Source: Halotalea alkalilenta
Lineage (GTDB): Bacteria > Pseudomonadota > Gammaproteobacteria > Pseudomonadales > Halomonadaceae
Length of the DNA: 64,000 bases
NCBI RefSeq assembly: GCF_001648175.1
Contig: NZ_CP015243.1
Coordinates: 3,844,001-3,908,000, forward strand
Direction of reading: 5' to 3'
This document shows, one piece after another, positions 1-10,701 of this stretch. The notes under the pieces were generated by a model. The model worked only from the letters and a program-made list of their open reading frames with translations, was not told the origin of the DNA and searched no databases. The first letter of the stretch is position 1; each line of letters begins with the position of its first letter. The position numbers and the translations under genes are program-made.

Positions 1-194
1 CGCTTCGGCCAGCCGGGGGGACCAATGTCCTCGCCCTGGGGTCGACCGCGGCACGGCATTCCCTCTTACTCACTCGCCCTCGAGGCGACGTCACTTCGAA
101 ATGCTGGGGAATCGTCCCGCCAACGCCGCAGGCAAAATCTTTCCAATACCTTCGCGCGGGACGCGCGGGGGCGATTCGAGGTTCATTCTCTTTG

Positions 195-1523
<1,329 letters not shown>

Positions 1524-1669
1524 ACCCAACGGTCGATGAGCCCTTCCCCAAGGCCCTGCACATGCAGGGCCTTTGCATGGGCTCGCCTGCAGAGCATCGA
1601 TGCATTGTTTACACTTGCCATCGAAAGCCGTCGACAGCCGCCGATCTTCGACCTGGAGCACACCCAGAC

Positions 1670-2647
1670 ATGGAAAAGTCCCGACGCCCTCTCGCCGATA
1701 CCGGCCAGACCGCCCGATCGCCGCTGGAAATTCCCCGAGCCGGCTGGAAGCAGGTGCTGCTGCGCCTCTACTACACCTCGGAGGAAAACCACACGAGCCT
1801 GGTCGCCTCGGGGATCGCGTTCTACAGCCTGCTCGGACTGTTCCCCGCGATCGCTGCGCTGATCTCGATCTGGGGGCTGGTTTCGGATCCCGCCCAGGTC
1901 GAGCAGCAGTTCGCGCTGCTCAATGAGTTCATTCCCGCGGACGCCGCCAACATGATCACCGCCCAGGCCCGCTCGGTCAGCGCCAGCGCAGGCGCGGGGA
2001 TGAGCCTGACGGCGATCTTCGGCCTGCTGCTGACGCTCTACAGCGCCTCGAAAGGAGTGAAGACCTTCATGGAGGGGCTCAACATCATCTATGGGGAGAA
2101 AGAGGACCGCAGCATCATCAAACGCACGCTGCTCAACCTGGGCCTCACTTTGGGGATGATCCTGATGGTGATCGTCACCCTGTTCTGCGTCGCGGTCCTG
2201 CCGATCCTGTTCAGCTTCCTACCCTTCGCGGGGTTCTTCGCCTACGCGCTCTACTACGTACGCTGGCTGCTGCTGCTCGGTATGATCACCCTGGCGATCG
2301 CCGTGCTCTACCGCTTCGCGCCGAATCGCAAAGCGGCGCGCTGGGAGTGGCTATCCATCGGCACCATCGTCGCCACCGTGCTGTGGATCGCCGCCTCGAT
2401 CGGCTTTTCCATCTACGTCAGCAACTTCGGCAGCTACAACGAGACCTACGGCTCGATCGGCGCGGTGATCGTGGTATTGATGTGGTTCTGGCTCTCGGCC
2501 TACATCGTGCTGCTCGGTGCCGGGCTCAACTGCGAGCTGGAGCGCCAGACCAGCCGGGACAGCACGGTAGGCCCCGCCAAACCGCTCGGCCGACGCGGCG
2601 CCTACGCCGCCGACTCCGTGGCGGGCGATGAATCCCAACCGTCCTAG
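1670..2647 (+). CDS. YihY/BrkB-family inner membrane protein
   Basis: Polytopic inner membrane protein of the YihY (UPF0761/BrkB) family; its molecular function is not established. About 325 residues with five or six hydrophobic segments. Family-like stretches are SGIAFYSLLGLFP near the first membrane span and ASKGVKTFMEGLNIIYG between spans. The frame stays open upstream to 1562, but that extension is Cys/His/Arg-rich and unlike the family. The ATG at 1670 sits behind a GGAG sequence and starts just before the conserved region. It converges on fabV, and a shared bidirectional terminator follows. Confidence 0.85.
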   Translation: MEKSRRPLADTGQTARSPLEIPRAGWKQVLLRLYYTSEENHTSLVASGIAFYSLLGLFPAIAALISIWGLVSDPAQVEQQFALLNEFIPADAANMITAQARSVSASAGAGMSLTAIFGLLLTLYSASKGVKTFMEGLNIIYGEKEDRSIIKRTLLNLGLTLGMILMVIVTLFCVAVLPILFSFLPFAGFFAYALYYVRWLLLLGMITLAIAVLYRFAPNRKAARWEWLSIGTIVATVLWIAASIGFSIYVSNFGSYNETYGSIGAVIVVLMWFWLSAYIVLLGAGLNCELERQTSRDSTVGPAKPLGRRGAYAADSVAGDESQPS

Positions 2648-2690
2648 GCAAAGTACGTTCTGCCGCCGCTCGGCGAGGCCTGAAACGAAA

Positions 2691-2723
2691 GAAGCCCGCC
2701 GCCCTCTCGGGGCGGCGGGCTTC
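2691..2723. terminator. Bidirectional Rho-independent terminator
   Basis: Perfect 13-bp inverted repeat (arms 2691-2703 and 2711-2723) with a 7-nt loop between the convergent YihY-family gene and fabV. T-rich sequence follows the stem on the minus-strand side (CTTTCGTTTC) and weaker T-rich sequence on the plus side, so it can serve both genes. Confidence 0.85.
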
Positions 2724-2742
2724 TACTTTCCATCGATCGGAA

Positions 2743-3948
2743 TCAGAGTTCGACGCAGTCGAACCTGACATCGGGGTCGACGTCGGCATCGTAATCGACG
2801 TCGCTACGCTCGAAGCCGAACAGCTTGAGAAACTCGTGCTTGTAACCTGCATAATCGGTGATCTGGAACAGGTTCTCGCTGGTCACCTGCGGCCACAGCG
2901 CCTTGCAGGCGTCCTGGACGTCGTCGCGCAGCTCCCAGTCGTCGAGGCGCAGACGCTGCTCATCGTCGGTCTCGGGTCTGGCTCCGTCCTCGCGGTAGAG
3001 CCGCTCGCGGAACAGGCGATTGAGCTGGTCGATGGTGCCCTCGTGCAGCCCTTTCTCCTTCATGATCTTGTAGACCATCGAGATGTAGAGCGGCATCACA
3101 GGGATCGCTGCGCTCGCCTGGGTGACCACCGACTTGAGCACCGCGACGTTGGCGCCGCCATTGATCTTCGCCAGGCGGGAATCGAGGCGCCGGGCAGTGG
3201 CGTCCAGGTCGGCCTTGGCCTTGCCAAGCGCCCCGTGCCAGTAGATCGGCCAGGTGATCTCGGTGCCGATGTAGCTGAACGCAACGGTGCGAGCGCCGGG
3301 CGCGAGCACGTCGGCCCGCTCGAGCGCGTCGATCCAAAGCTCCCAGTCCTGGCCGCCCATCACCGTGATGGTGTCCTCGATCTCCTGCTCGGTGGCGGGC
3401 TCGACCGAGGCCTCGATGATGACGTCCTTGTTGGTGTCGATCGCGGTCGCGGTGTAGGTCTCACCGATCGGCTTCAATGCGGAGCGCTTGAGCTCTCCGC
3501 TGTCCGGGAGTTTGCGCACCGGCGAGGCGAGCGAGTAGATCACCAGGTCGACCTGGCCGCCCATCTCGTTTTTGATCAGTTCGATGGACTTGTCGCGCGC
3601 CTCGTTCGAGAACGCATCGCCATTGATCGACTTGCTGTAGAGCCCCTTTTGCTTGGCGAACTTGTCGAATGCCGCGGCGTTGTACCAACCCGCGGTCCCA
3701 GGCTTCTTCTCGCTGCCTGGTTTTTCGAAGAACACACCAAGGGTGTCCGCGCCGTAACCGAACGCCGCGGTGACCCGCGCGGCCAAGCCATAACCGCTGG
3801 AGGCACCGATCACCAGCACTTTCTTCGGCCCATCGCTTTGCACGCCACGCTTGGTGGTCGCCTCGATCTGCTCGAGCACGTTGCGCTCACAACCGACCGG
3901 ATGCGTGGTGGTGCAGATAAAGCCGCGAACCTTGGGGTGGATGATCAA
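2743..3948 (-). CDS. fabV: Enoyl-[acyl-carrier-protein] reductase FabV
   Basis: NADH-dependent enoyl-ACP reductase (FabV class), catalysing the last reduction of each fatty-acid elongation cycle. 401 residues, close to the 398 or so usual for the family. Seen: N-terminal [14 protein letters not shown] signature, glycine-rich dinucleotide site [12 protein letters not shown] (about residues 48-59), and the catalytic Tyr-X8-Lys pair (Y236, K245) characteristic of FabV rather than FabI. I place the start at a TTG (3948-3946) because it gives the family N-terminus M-I-I-x-P and has GAGG 8 nt upstream; an in-frame ATG further upstream would add 12 unconserved residues. FabV enzymes are known to be triclosan-tolerant. 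No fabI is visible in the window. Confidence 0.93.
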   Translation of the reverse strand: MIIHPKVRGFICTTTHPVGCERNVLEQIEATTKRGVQSDGPKKVLVIGASSGYGLAARVTAAFGYGADTLGVFFEKPGSEKKPGTAGWYNAAAFDKFAKQKGLYSKSINGDAFSNEARDKSIELIKNEMGGQVDLVIYSLASPVRKLPDSGELKRSALKPIGETYTATAIDTNKDVIIEASVEPATEQEIEDTITVMGGQDWELWIDALERADVLAPGARTVAFSYIGTEITWPIYWHGALGKAKADLDATARRLDSRLAKINGGANVAVLKSVVTQASAAIPVMPLYISMVYKIMKEKGLHEGTIDQLNRLFRERLYREDGARPETDDEQRLRLDDWELRDDVQDACKALWPQVTSENLFQITDYAGYKHEFLKLFGFERSDVDYDADVDPDVRFDCVEL

Positions 3949-4019
3949 CTCAAGTACCTCATCGATGAATGGTATCCGCGGCATTCTAGCGGCTGGCGGA
4001 TACGATGAAAAATCGATCT

Positions 4020-4045
4020 GACCAAAAGCGGCTGGCGCTTTGGTC
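4020..4045 (-). terminator. Probable terminator of the ybiO-like gene
   Basis: Inverted repeat GACCAAA..GC / GC..TTTGGTC with one bulged base, 7-nt loop, and ATTTTTC about 8 nt downstream on the minus strand. It lies between the end of the mechanosensitive channel gene and the start of fabV. Confidence 0.5.
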
Positions 4046-4080
4046 GGACCGGCAACCGGCGAAAAATCGAGTGTCGACGA

Positions 4081-6552
4081 TCAGCGCGGCGGCGCGTCGT
4101 CATCGCCCTCCTCGGCACCCTCAAGCTCGTTGCCGAGCACGTCCTCGCTTTGTCCCGCCTTGGCACGAGTGAGTGCGCGAGGCGTCTGCCCGGGCGCCGG
4201 CGCGGTGCCTTCGGCGAGGCGCTCGGCCTCGGCCTCGGTGACCCGCAGCGGAGGCGCATTGCCATTCTTGTCCTGGCCGAAGTGGACCACGGTCTGGGGA
4301 TAGGGAATCTCGATGTTGGCGGCATTGAAATGCTTCTTGACCAGCCGGTTGAAACCGCGCTGAACCGCCCACTGCATGCCAGGGGAAGTCTTGATCAGGA
4401 TCCTGATTCTCACCCCTCGCTCATCGATCGCCACTACCCCGGGAATGGTCATCTCCTCGAGGATCGAAGGTGCCAGCACCGGATCCTGCTGGAGCTCCTC
4501 GAAGGCGTGCTCGAGATGGCGGATCGCATCGTCGACGCTCTCCCGGTGGGAGATGGTGTACTCACCCATATGATAGGAGAAGTCGCGCATATGGTTGGTC
4601 ACGGTATCCACCGAGGAGAACGGAATCAGGTGATAGCCGCCATCCAGAGTGCGAATCCCCACCGAACGGATGGTCAGTCGCTCCACCGTGCCGAATACGC
4701 CACCGGCCTCGACCACATCGTTTTGGTTCATGCCGTTTTCGAGCTGGATGAACACACCGGTGATGATGTCCTGGACCAGCTTCTGCGCACCGAAGCCGAT
4801 GGCGAGACCGACCACCCCCGCACCCGCGATCAGCGGCGCGATGTTGATCCCGATCTGCGACAGCACGATCAGCAGCGTCATGGTCACGATGACGATCAGC
4901 ATCGCGTTGCGAAACAGCGCCAACAGGGTCTGTTCGCGCGCACTCGGCGCCTTGCCACCGACGCCGCTCAGGCGATGCTCGATGACGCTTGCGAGCACCG
5001 TCCACACCAGGGCGGCGAAGAACAGGATCAGGGCGACGTGCAAGACCACTGCGATCGCATCGCCCCCCGCTGGCGAGGCGAGCCATGCGGAAAGATCGAA
5101 AACATGCCAAGCGTCCAGCACCGCCAGCACCACGAACAGCGTGAGCAGCATGCGGATCGCCCTGAGCGCGGCCGGCACGTAGGAGTTGAGCCGCATCTCG
5201 AGCTTGGGCAGGCGGGCGCGCAGTTCGTCGGAGAGCAGGATCCGCTTGGACAATGCAGAGGTCAGCAGCGCCGAGACCAGCAGTCCCAACCCGACCGCGA
5301 GCAGCGTCTGCAGCGTGGCGCGCGCCATGAATGGCAGCGCCTCGGCCGGCGACAGCTGGCTGATCACCAGCAGCACGACGAAATAGAGGATCGCGAACAG
5401 GTGCCAAGTGCGCGCCAGCATCCGCTCCAGGGTAGCGACCGGAGCAAGCTTTACGGTAGCGGCGTGCTGCTTGAGCCGATCGCCGATCACCGCGCGATTC
5501 TTGAGGATCACGGCCACCGCATAGATGAACACGCCGACCATAATCAGCAGGTTGAGCGTCTGTCCCACCGCCGGGGAGAAGATCGCTCTCGCCAGCGGTA
5601 CCACCACCAGCAGCCCATAGCCGGAGACCCCGATCAGCCGGGCCATCCAGCGGTTCCAGTAGCGTGCCACCTGGTCGTCCATCGGGAACAGGCGCAGGTT
5701 CGGATAACGGGTGGCGAAAATCATCCGTACCAGCGCCTTGCTGATCTCGACCACCACGAAGGCATTGATGAACAGCGACTCCATCCGCCCGATGTCGCCG
5801 TTCAGCCCGACCCCGAACAGTCCGACCGAATAGCCCACCGCACCGGCGAGCATTACCACCAGGATATCTATCCCTAACGAACCGAACACCGCGGCCAGCC
5901 GGCCGAGCAGGGTCGATGCACTCATCACCCGGCGCTTTCGTCCCGTCTCAGCCTCGCGGCTCTCATCGATCACGGTGACGTGGGGACGGTCGGCGATCCA
6001 TCGATCGATTCGCCGGTAGAGCAGTGCGGCCAGCCCGCGCAGCACGAAGAAAGCAGCGAAGATCGCAACGACCACCACCACCAGCCCGGTCAGCAGTTCG
6101 ATCCACCGTTCGACGCTGACGCCGGAGATTCCCTGGCCGCTGCCCAACTCGCGCAAAGTGCGTATCGCCTCGCCGAAGTCGGCCGCAAGGCCCTGGGCGA
6201 AGCGCTGAGTGGCATCCGCGATCTGACCACCGACCGACTGCGACTCGTCGAGCCCATCGAGCGGCGTCTGGTCGTCGGCGGCCTCCTCCTGCGCCCCTTG
6301 CTGCCCCCCTTCCGGCGCGGCCAGCGAGCGCAGCTGTTGAATCAACTGGTCACGGGTCTGCGGGTTTTCGAGCAGATCGGCGAGCGCCGAGTAGGACGCC
6401 TGGGACTGCTCGGATCCCTGCTGCTGTTGCTGGGCTTGGACCGACCCCGAGGCCAGGAAGAACAGCATCCAAATCAATACATAGGCCACACCGATCAGCC
6501 TGTTGGCTGACCGTCCCGCCTCGCTTGCGTGACTCGTTCTTGCTCCGCTCAC
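4081..6552 (-). CDS. ybiO: MscS-superfamily mechanosensitive channel, YbiO-like
   Basis: Large (823-residue) inner-membrane channel predicted to release solutes under hypo-osmotic stress. An N-terminal hydrophobic signal ends near A-Q-A and is followed by a Gln-rich stretch. Next comes a periplasmic segment containing ALADLLENPQTRDQLIQQLR, which resembles the ALADVLDN... segment of E. coli YbiO. About ten membrane spans follow, then the MscS pore helix/beta domain (AGAGVVGLAIGFGAQKLVQD, VFIQLENGMNQ) and a cytoplasmic C-terminus. The start is set at GTG 6552, preceded by AAGGAG at 6-nt spacing; the upstream in-frame ATG would precede the signal by 54 unconserved residues. An osmotic safety valve suits a halophile. 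Confidence 0.88.
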   Translation of the reverse strand: MSGARTSHASEAGRSANRLIGVAYVLIWMLFFLASGSVQAQQQQQGSEQSQASYSALADLLENPQTRDQLIQQLRSLAAPEGGQQGAQEEAADDQTPLDGLDESQSVGGQIADATQRFAQGLAADFGEAIRTLRELGSGQGISGVSVERWIELLTGLVVVVVAIFAAFFVLRGLAALLYRRIDRWIADRPHVTVIDESREAETGRKRRVMSASTLLGRLAAVFGSLGIDILVVMLAGAVGYSVGLFGVGLNGDIGRMESLFINAFVVVEISKALVRMIFATRYPNLRLFPMDDQVARYWNRWMARLIGVSGYGLLVVVPLARAIFSPAVGQTLNLLIMVGVFIYAVAVILKNRAVIGDRLKQHAATVKLAPVATLERMLARTWHLFAILYFVVLLVISQLSPAEALPFMARATLQTLLAVGLGLLVSALLTSALSKRILLSDELRARLPKLEMRLNSYVPAALRAIRMLLTLFVVLAVLDAWHVFDLSAWLASPAGGDAIAVVLHVALILFFAALVWTVLASVIEHRLSGVGGKAPSAREQTLLALFRNAMLIVIVTMTLLIVLSQIGINIAPLIAGAGVVGLAIGFGAQKLVQDIITGVFIQLENGMNQNDVVEAGGVFGTVERLTIRSVGIRTLDGGYHLIPFSSVDTVTNHMRDFSYHMGEYTISHRESVDDAIRHLEHAFEELQQDPVLAPSILEEMTIPGVVAIDERGVRIRILIKTSPGMQWAVQRGFNRLVKKHFNAANIEIPYPQTVVHFGQDKNGNAPPLRVTEAEAERLAEGTAPAPGQTPRALTRAKAGQSEDVLGNELEGAEEGDDDAPPR

Positions 6553-6725
6553 CGCGTGCTCCTTGCTGGTTTCATCGACCGTCCTGTCTACCCGCGCCGT
6601 CAACCCGCCCCATCGACCCCTCCCATCGACCAAAGGGACGCCAGACGGGCTCCCCGGCTCAGGCACCGGGGGCCGCTGGGCGCCCAAAGTAGAGAAAAAC
6701 CGGCTATGGTTCAAAAAAACCGTGC

Positions 6726-7220
6726 TTAAAGCGATGCAGGAGGGACTTCGAGGGCACGCTCGATATCACGGCTGAGCAGGTTCGGTTTGCTGCTGGGCGC
6801 GTAGCGTTTGATCACCCGGCCATCCCGCCCGACCAGGAACTTGGTGAAGTTCCATTTGAGCGCGCGGGTGCCCAGCAACCCCGGTGCGGCGTTTCGCAAC
6901 TCGACGAACAGGGGATGGGCGTGCCGGCCGTTGACGTTGACCTTTTCCAGCAGCGGAAAGCTCAGATTGAAGCGAGCGCAAGCCTCGGCGAAGGCTTCCC
7001 CTTCCTCTGGCGCCTGGTGGCCGAACTGGTCGCACGGGAAGCCAAGCACGACGAAGCCCTGGTCACGATAGCCAGAGTAGAGCCGCTCGAGGCTGCGCAG
7101 CTGGGGGGTGAAACCGCAGCGACTGGCGACATTGACCACCAGCAGCACTTGACCACGTAGCGCATGCAGATTGAAAGGTTCGCCGCCGAGGGTACGGCAA
7201 GGATGGTCGTAGATGGCCAT
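6726..7220 (-). CDS. Glutathione peroxidase family protein (Cys type)
   Basis: Thiol peroxidase of the glutathione peroxidase/BtuE family, reducing hydrogen peroxide and organic hydroperoxides. 164 residues. Seen: NVASRCGFT with peroxidatic Cys35, the FPCDQFG motif carrying the conserved second cysteine (usually FPCNQFG; Asp replaces Asn here), and the WNFTKFLV motif near residue 123. It has no selenocysteine and no signal peptide, so it is likely cytoplasmic. Gln, Trp and Asn of the catalytic tetrad are in their expected motifs. It diverges from the ehu cluster. Confidence 0.92.
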   Translation of the reverse strand: MAIYDHPCRTLGGEPFNLHALRGQVLLVVNVASRCGFTPQLRSLERLYSGYRDQGFVVLGFPCDQFGHQAPEEGEAFAEACARFNLSFPLLEKVNVNGRHAHPLFVELRNAAPGLLGTRALKWNFTKFLVGRDGRVIKRYAPSSKPNLLSRDIERALEVPPASL

Positions 7221-7360
7221 TGCATCGCTCCCGATCGATCACATCGTGCACCGCCACTCCGCGCACGGGCCTGAACCTCACCATAGTACAGGATGAATAC
7301 GCTCAAGAAGCGTCCCCGCAGTCGAAGCCAGACAAATGATTATTGAAACCTTCGATGAGA

Positions 7361-7375
7361 ATAACGTAACGTTAT
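7361..7375. promoter_or_regulatory. 15-bp perfect palindrome upstream of ehuB
   Basis: ATAACGT-A-ACGTTAT, two 7-bp arms around one base, 38 bp before the ehuB start codon and within the region where the promoter must lie. Likely an operator for a dimeric regulator; which one is unknown. Confidence 0.5.
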
Positions 7376-7412
7376 CGTCGCATAGACGATCACCTGTCTT
7401 AGGAGACCGCTC

Positions 7413-8303
7413 GTGAATAACAAGAGCACCGCTCTACAGCGCACGCACGTCCAACGCCGCCTCGCCATCGCCGCCCTCGGCATGGTGGCCGGCATCACCG
7501 CGAGTCTTCCCGCCTGGGCGGTGAGCCTTGAAGAGGTACGAGACCGCGGCACCCTGCGCGTGGCGATCGCCAATGAGATTCCCTACGGCTTCACCAACAT
7601 GAGTGGAGACGCAGAAGGGGCTGGCCCGAAGACCGTCGAGCACATCGCCGAAGCGCTCGGCATCGATGACATCGAATGGGTCACCACCAGCTTCAGCTCG
7701 CTGATTCCCGGCCTTCAGGCCGGCCGTTTCGACGTCGTCGCCGCGGAAATGGCGGTAATGCCTGACCGCTGTGCCCAGGCGATCTACTCCGAACCCAACA
7801 CCTCCTACGGTGAGGGCCTGCTGGTCCAGGCCGGCAATCCCAAGGGCATCCATGGCTATCAGGATTTCGCTGAGCGCGACGACATCAGGGTCGCGATCAT
7901 GGCCGGGGCCAACCAGCTCGAAATGCTGCAGCAGCTCGGTGTGCCGGAGTCGCAAATGGTGACGATCAACAACAACGCCGATGCGATCTCGACGATCAGC
8001 ACCGGCCGCGCTGACGCCTACGCCGCCACCGGCACCACCATCGGCGAGCTGGCGGGACGCAGCAATGCGGTGGAGTCCGCACCGGACTTCGTCGATCCGG
8101 TGATCGACGGGGAGGAAGTGCGCAGCTGGGGGGCATTCACCTTCGCCAATGACTCCGAGAGCCTGCGCGACGCCTTCAACCAGCAGCTTGCCGAGTACAA
8201 GCAGAGCGACGAATGGCGCGAGATGATCGCCGGCTATGGCTTCACGCCGGAAGACATCGACGCATCGTTCGAGCGCACCACCGAAGAGCTCTGCTCGAAC
8301 TGA
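7413..8303 (+). CDS. ehuB: Ectoine/hydroxyectoine-type ABC transporter substrate-binding protein
   Basis: Periplasmic solute-binding protein of the family 3 (polar amino acid) type. 296 residues with a signal peptide: basic N-terminus, hydrophobic stretch, cleavage after A-W-A at about residue 36. The mature start LEEVRDRGTLRVAIANEIPYG is typical of family 3 binding proteins. The gene order binding protein, permease, permease, ATPase, and the ATPase sequence, fit ehuBCDA. GTG start at 7413 with AGGAG 7 nt upstream. Ligand assignment to ectoines is by family resemblance only. The adjacent dgcN-dgcA genes raise the possibility of a D-amino acid or acidic amino acid ligand instead. Expression of this subunit is probably boosted by the hairpin that follows. 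Confidence 0.82.
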   Translation: MNNKSTALQRTHVQRRLAIAALGMVAGITASLPAWAVSLEEVRDRGTLRVAIANEIPYGFTNMSGDAEGAGPKTVEHIAEALGIDDIEWVTTSFSSLIPGLQAGRFDVVAAEMAVMPDRCAQAIYSEPNTSYGEGLLVQAGNPKGIHGYQDFAERDDIRVAIMAGANQLEMLQQLGVPESQMVTINNNADAISTISTGRADAYAATGTTIGELAGRSNAVESAPDFVDPVIDGEEVRSWGAFTFANDSESLRDAFNQQLAEYKQSDEWREMIAGYGFTPEDIDASFERTTEELCSN

Positions 8304-8316
8304 TTGAGCAGCCCAT

Positions 8317-8343
8317 GCGCGTCACGCCTTTAGCGTGACGCGC
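8317..8343 (+). promoter_or_regulatory. Intercistronic hairpin ehuB-ehuC
   Basis: Perfect 11-bp stem GCGCGTCACGC/GCGTGACGCGC with loop CTTTA directly after ehuB, with no T tract. Such stems commonly block 3' exonucleases and leave more binding-protein mRNA than permease mRNA. Confidence 0.7.
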
Positions 8344-8383
8344 AGCTCCCGTACGACCTCGCCTCCCGCCGGAGATTCTCCAC

Positions 8384-9055
8384 ATGGAATGGATTAGCTA
8401 TCTCGGGCCGCTGTGGCAAGGCGCCTGGGTGACCATCCAGCTGACTCTCTACTCGACCGTACTAGGCGCACTGCTATCGTTCGCGGCGGGGATCGGCAAG
8501 CGCTCCTCGATCTGGCCACTGCGCATACTGAGCGCGGTCTACGTCGAGGTATTCCGCGGAACCTCGCTGCTGGTCCAGCTGTTCTGGCTCTACTTCGCCC
8601 TACCGCTGGCCGGCAATGCGATCGGCATTGACCTGCGCCTCGACCCGGTCGTCGCCGGGGTCCTGGCGCTCGGTCTCAACATCGGTGCCTACGGTGCCGA
8701 GGTGGTGCGCGGCGGGCTCAAGTCGGTCTCGCAGCAGCAGCTGGAGGCCGCGCAAGCGCTCAACTTCACTCCCCGCCAGACGCTCTGGCGCATCTCGCTG
8801 CCCCAGGCGATTCCCGAAATGCTGCCGGCGTTCGGCAACCTCGCGGTGCAGAATCTCAAGGATACCGCGCTGGTCTCGCTGATCAGCCTCGGCGATCTCG
8901 CCTTCCGCGCCGAGCAGGTGCGCAACTTCACCCAGGACAGCGCCACCGTGTACACCCTGGTACTGCTGATGTACTTCGGTATGGCACTGGTGCTCGCCGG
9001 AATGATCAAGCTGCTCGAGATGAGCGTCGGCCGCTGGCGGACGGTGAGCCGATGA
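8384..9055 (+). CDS. ehuC: Ectoine/amino acid ABC transporter permease EhuC
   Basis: Inner membrane permease of the HisM/HisQ type, 223 residues with about five membrane spans. Seen: the characteristic FRGTSLLVQLFWLYF segment and the cytoplasmic coupling (EAA) loop around EAAQALNFTPRQTLWRISLP, which contacts the ATPase. ATG at 8384 has GGAGA about 9 nt upstream. It pairs with EhuD to form the heterodimeric channel. Confidence 0.85.
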   Translation: MEWISYLGPLWQGAWVTIQLTLYSTVLGALLSFAAGIGKRSSIWPLRILSAVYVEVFRGTSLLVQLFWLYFALPLAGNAIGIDLRLDPVVAGVLALGLNIGAYGAEVVRGGLKSVSQQQLEAAQALNFTPRQTLWRISLPQAIPEMLPAFGNLAVQNLKDTALVSLISLGDLAFRAEQVRNFTQDSATVYTLVLLMYFGMALVLAGMIKLLEMSVGRWRTVSR

Positions 9056-9102
9056 ACCACGACGCTTTCCACCATGCCCCGCGCCTCCAGGAGGGTAGCT
9101 GA

Positions 9103-9795
9103 ATGCTGTTCGGAATCGCATGGGATGCCAGCAGCTCCTGGTCGCTGGCGGTCTCGATCCTGCCGATCCTGCTCAAGGGTCTTTGGGTGACGCTGCAAGC
9201 CACGGTGGTGGGCTTTCTGCTCGCGATGGCGTTCGGCCTGGTGCTCGCGGGACTGAAGAGCGTGCCGCTCAAGATCGTGCGCTGGCCCGCCAAGCTGATC
9301 AGCGAGTTCCTGCGGGATACGCCGCTGCTGGTGCAACTGTTCTTCCTCTACTACGTGCTGCCCGACTACGGGCTGCTGCTGCCCGCCTTCATGACCGGCG
9401 CACTGGCGCTGGGGCTTCAGTACAGCGCCTATATGTCGGAGGTCTATCGCGGCGGGCTGGAAGCGGTCGGCGGCGGGCAGCGTGAAGCCGCTCGAGCGCT
9501 CAACCTGACGCCTGTGCGCACTTTCACCCATATCGTGCTGCCCCAAGCGGTGCCGCGGATCATTCCCGCTTCCGGCAACTACCTGGTCTCGATCATGAAA
9601 GACGTACCGGTACTCTCGGTGGTCACCGTGCTCGAGCTGTTCGGCGTCGCGCGGATCATCGGCGATCGCACCTTCAACTACCTGGTACCGCTCTCCATGG
9701 TGGGCGCGCTCTACCTGATCCTGACCATACTCGCCGCTTGGGCGGTGCGTATCCTCGACCAGCGGCTACCGAAGCACGGCATCGCGCTGCGCTGA
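9103..9795 (+). CDS. ehuD: Ectoine/amino acid ABC transporter permease EhuD
   Basis: Second permease subunit, 230 residues. Family signatures are [20 protein letters not shown] and the EAA loop [21 protein letters not shown]. It starts at 9103 behind AGGAGG and lies 47 bp after ehuC, so the two are almost certainly co-transcribed. About 40 percent of residues are hydrophobic, consistent with five spans. Confidence 0.85.
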   Translation: MLFGIAWDASSSWSLAVSILPILLKGLWVTLQATVVGFLLAMAFGLVLAGLKSVPLKIVRWPAKLISEFLRDTPLLVQLFFLYYVLPDYGLLLPAFMTGALALGLQYSAYMSEVYRGGLEAVGGGQREAARALNLTPVRTFTHIVLPQAVPRIIPASGNYLVSIMKDVPVLSVVTVLELFGVARIIGDRTFNYLVPLSMVGALYLILTILAAWAVRILDQRLPKHGIALR

Positions 9796-9823
9796 TTCGA
9801 TCACTCGGACGAGATATACGAGG

Positions 9824-10639
9824 ATGAGCTCCCAGACTCCTGCATCACCCGACCAAACTTCCGCTCGCCCGCTGGTACGCTTCTCCAAGGTGACCAAGCG
9901 CTATGGCGAGCACACCGTGCTCGATGATCTCGATCTAGACGTCGCCGCTGGAGAAAAGGTCACCATCATCGGTCCCTCCGGCTCCGGCAAGTCGACCGTG
10001 CTGAGGATCTTGATGACGCTCGAGACATTGAGCGATGGACTGATCGAAATCGACGGCGAACCGCTCTGGCACGAGCGCCGCACTGATCAGCTGAGGCCCG
10101 CAAGCGAAGCGCACCTGCGCAAGATGCGCGGCCAGCTCGGCATGGTGTTCCAGCAGTTCAATCTGTTCCCGCACATGAGCGTGCAGCGCAATCTCACCGA
10201 AGCCCCCCGGCAGGTGCTCGGACTCTCCCGCAAGGAAGCGCAGAGCCGTGCCACCGAACTGCTCGAGCGAGTGGGGCTTGCCGATCACGCTAACAAGTAT
10301 CCCGGCCAGCTCTCCGGCGGCCAGCAGCAGCGCGTCGGCATCGCGCGGGCCTTGATGATGCGCCCGCGGATCATGCTGTTCGACGAACCGACCTCGGCGC
10401 TGGACCCCGAGCTTGTCGGCGAAGTGCTCCATGTGATCCGCACGCTCGCCGACGAGCACGATCTCACCGTGCTGATGGTCACCCACGAGATGAGCTTCGC
10501 CCGGCGCTTCTCCGACCGGGTGTGCTTCTTCGACAAGGGGCGGATTCATGAGCAAGGCACGCCGGAGCAGATATTCACCGACCCGCGCGAAGCGCGCACG
10601 CGAGAGTTTCTGCGCGCAGTGCTCGAACCCGACGGATGA
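9824..10639 (+). CDS. ehuA: Ectoine/amino acid ABC transporter ATP-binding protein EhuA
   Basis: Cytoplasmic ATPase energising EhuBCD. 271 residues. Walker [10 protein letters not shown] (about residues 50-58), Q-loop VFQQFNLFP, signature LSGGQQQR, Walker [14 protein letters not shown] and switch His in MVTHEM. The region between Walker A and the Q-loop carries an insertion ([19 protein letters not shown]) that is typical of EhuA and distinguishes it from ordinary GlnQ/HisP ATPases. This is the best sequence support for calling the cluster ehu. Confidence 0.87.
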   Translation: MSSQTPASPDQTSARPLVRFSKVTKRYGEHTVLDDLDLDVAAGEKVTIIGPSGSGKSTVLRILMTLETLSDGLIEIDGEPLWHERRTDQLRPASEAHLRKMRGQLGMVFQQFNLFPHMSVQRNLTEAPRQVLGLSRKEAQSRATELLERVGLADHANKYPGQLSGGQQQRVGIARALMMRPRIMLFDEPTSALDPELVGEVLHVIRTLADEHDLTVLMVTHEMSFARRFSDRVCFFDKGRIHEQGTPEQIFTDPREARTREFLRAVLEPDG

Positions 10640-10701
10640 GATGAGCGCGGTGCACGCTTCGCGGTAAGCTCCCGCTCTCACGCGCTTGCTGGAATCCTGC
10701 G

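Noticed and set aside
1-194. Leader region of rhlE as a cold-shock or riboswitch element
   Set aside because: No convincing stem-loop, terminator or consensus promoter could be seen by eye in this short edge segment.
1562-1669. N-terminal extension of the YihY-family protein
   Set aside because: Cys/His/Arg-rich and unlike the family; a better-supported ATG with GGAG lies at 1670.
4150-5877. Long plus-strand open frame inside the ybiO-like gene
   Set aside because: Low-complexity Arg/Gln/His/Asp composition typical of an antisense shadow; no ribosome site or conserved domain.
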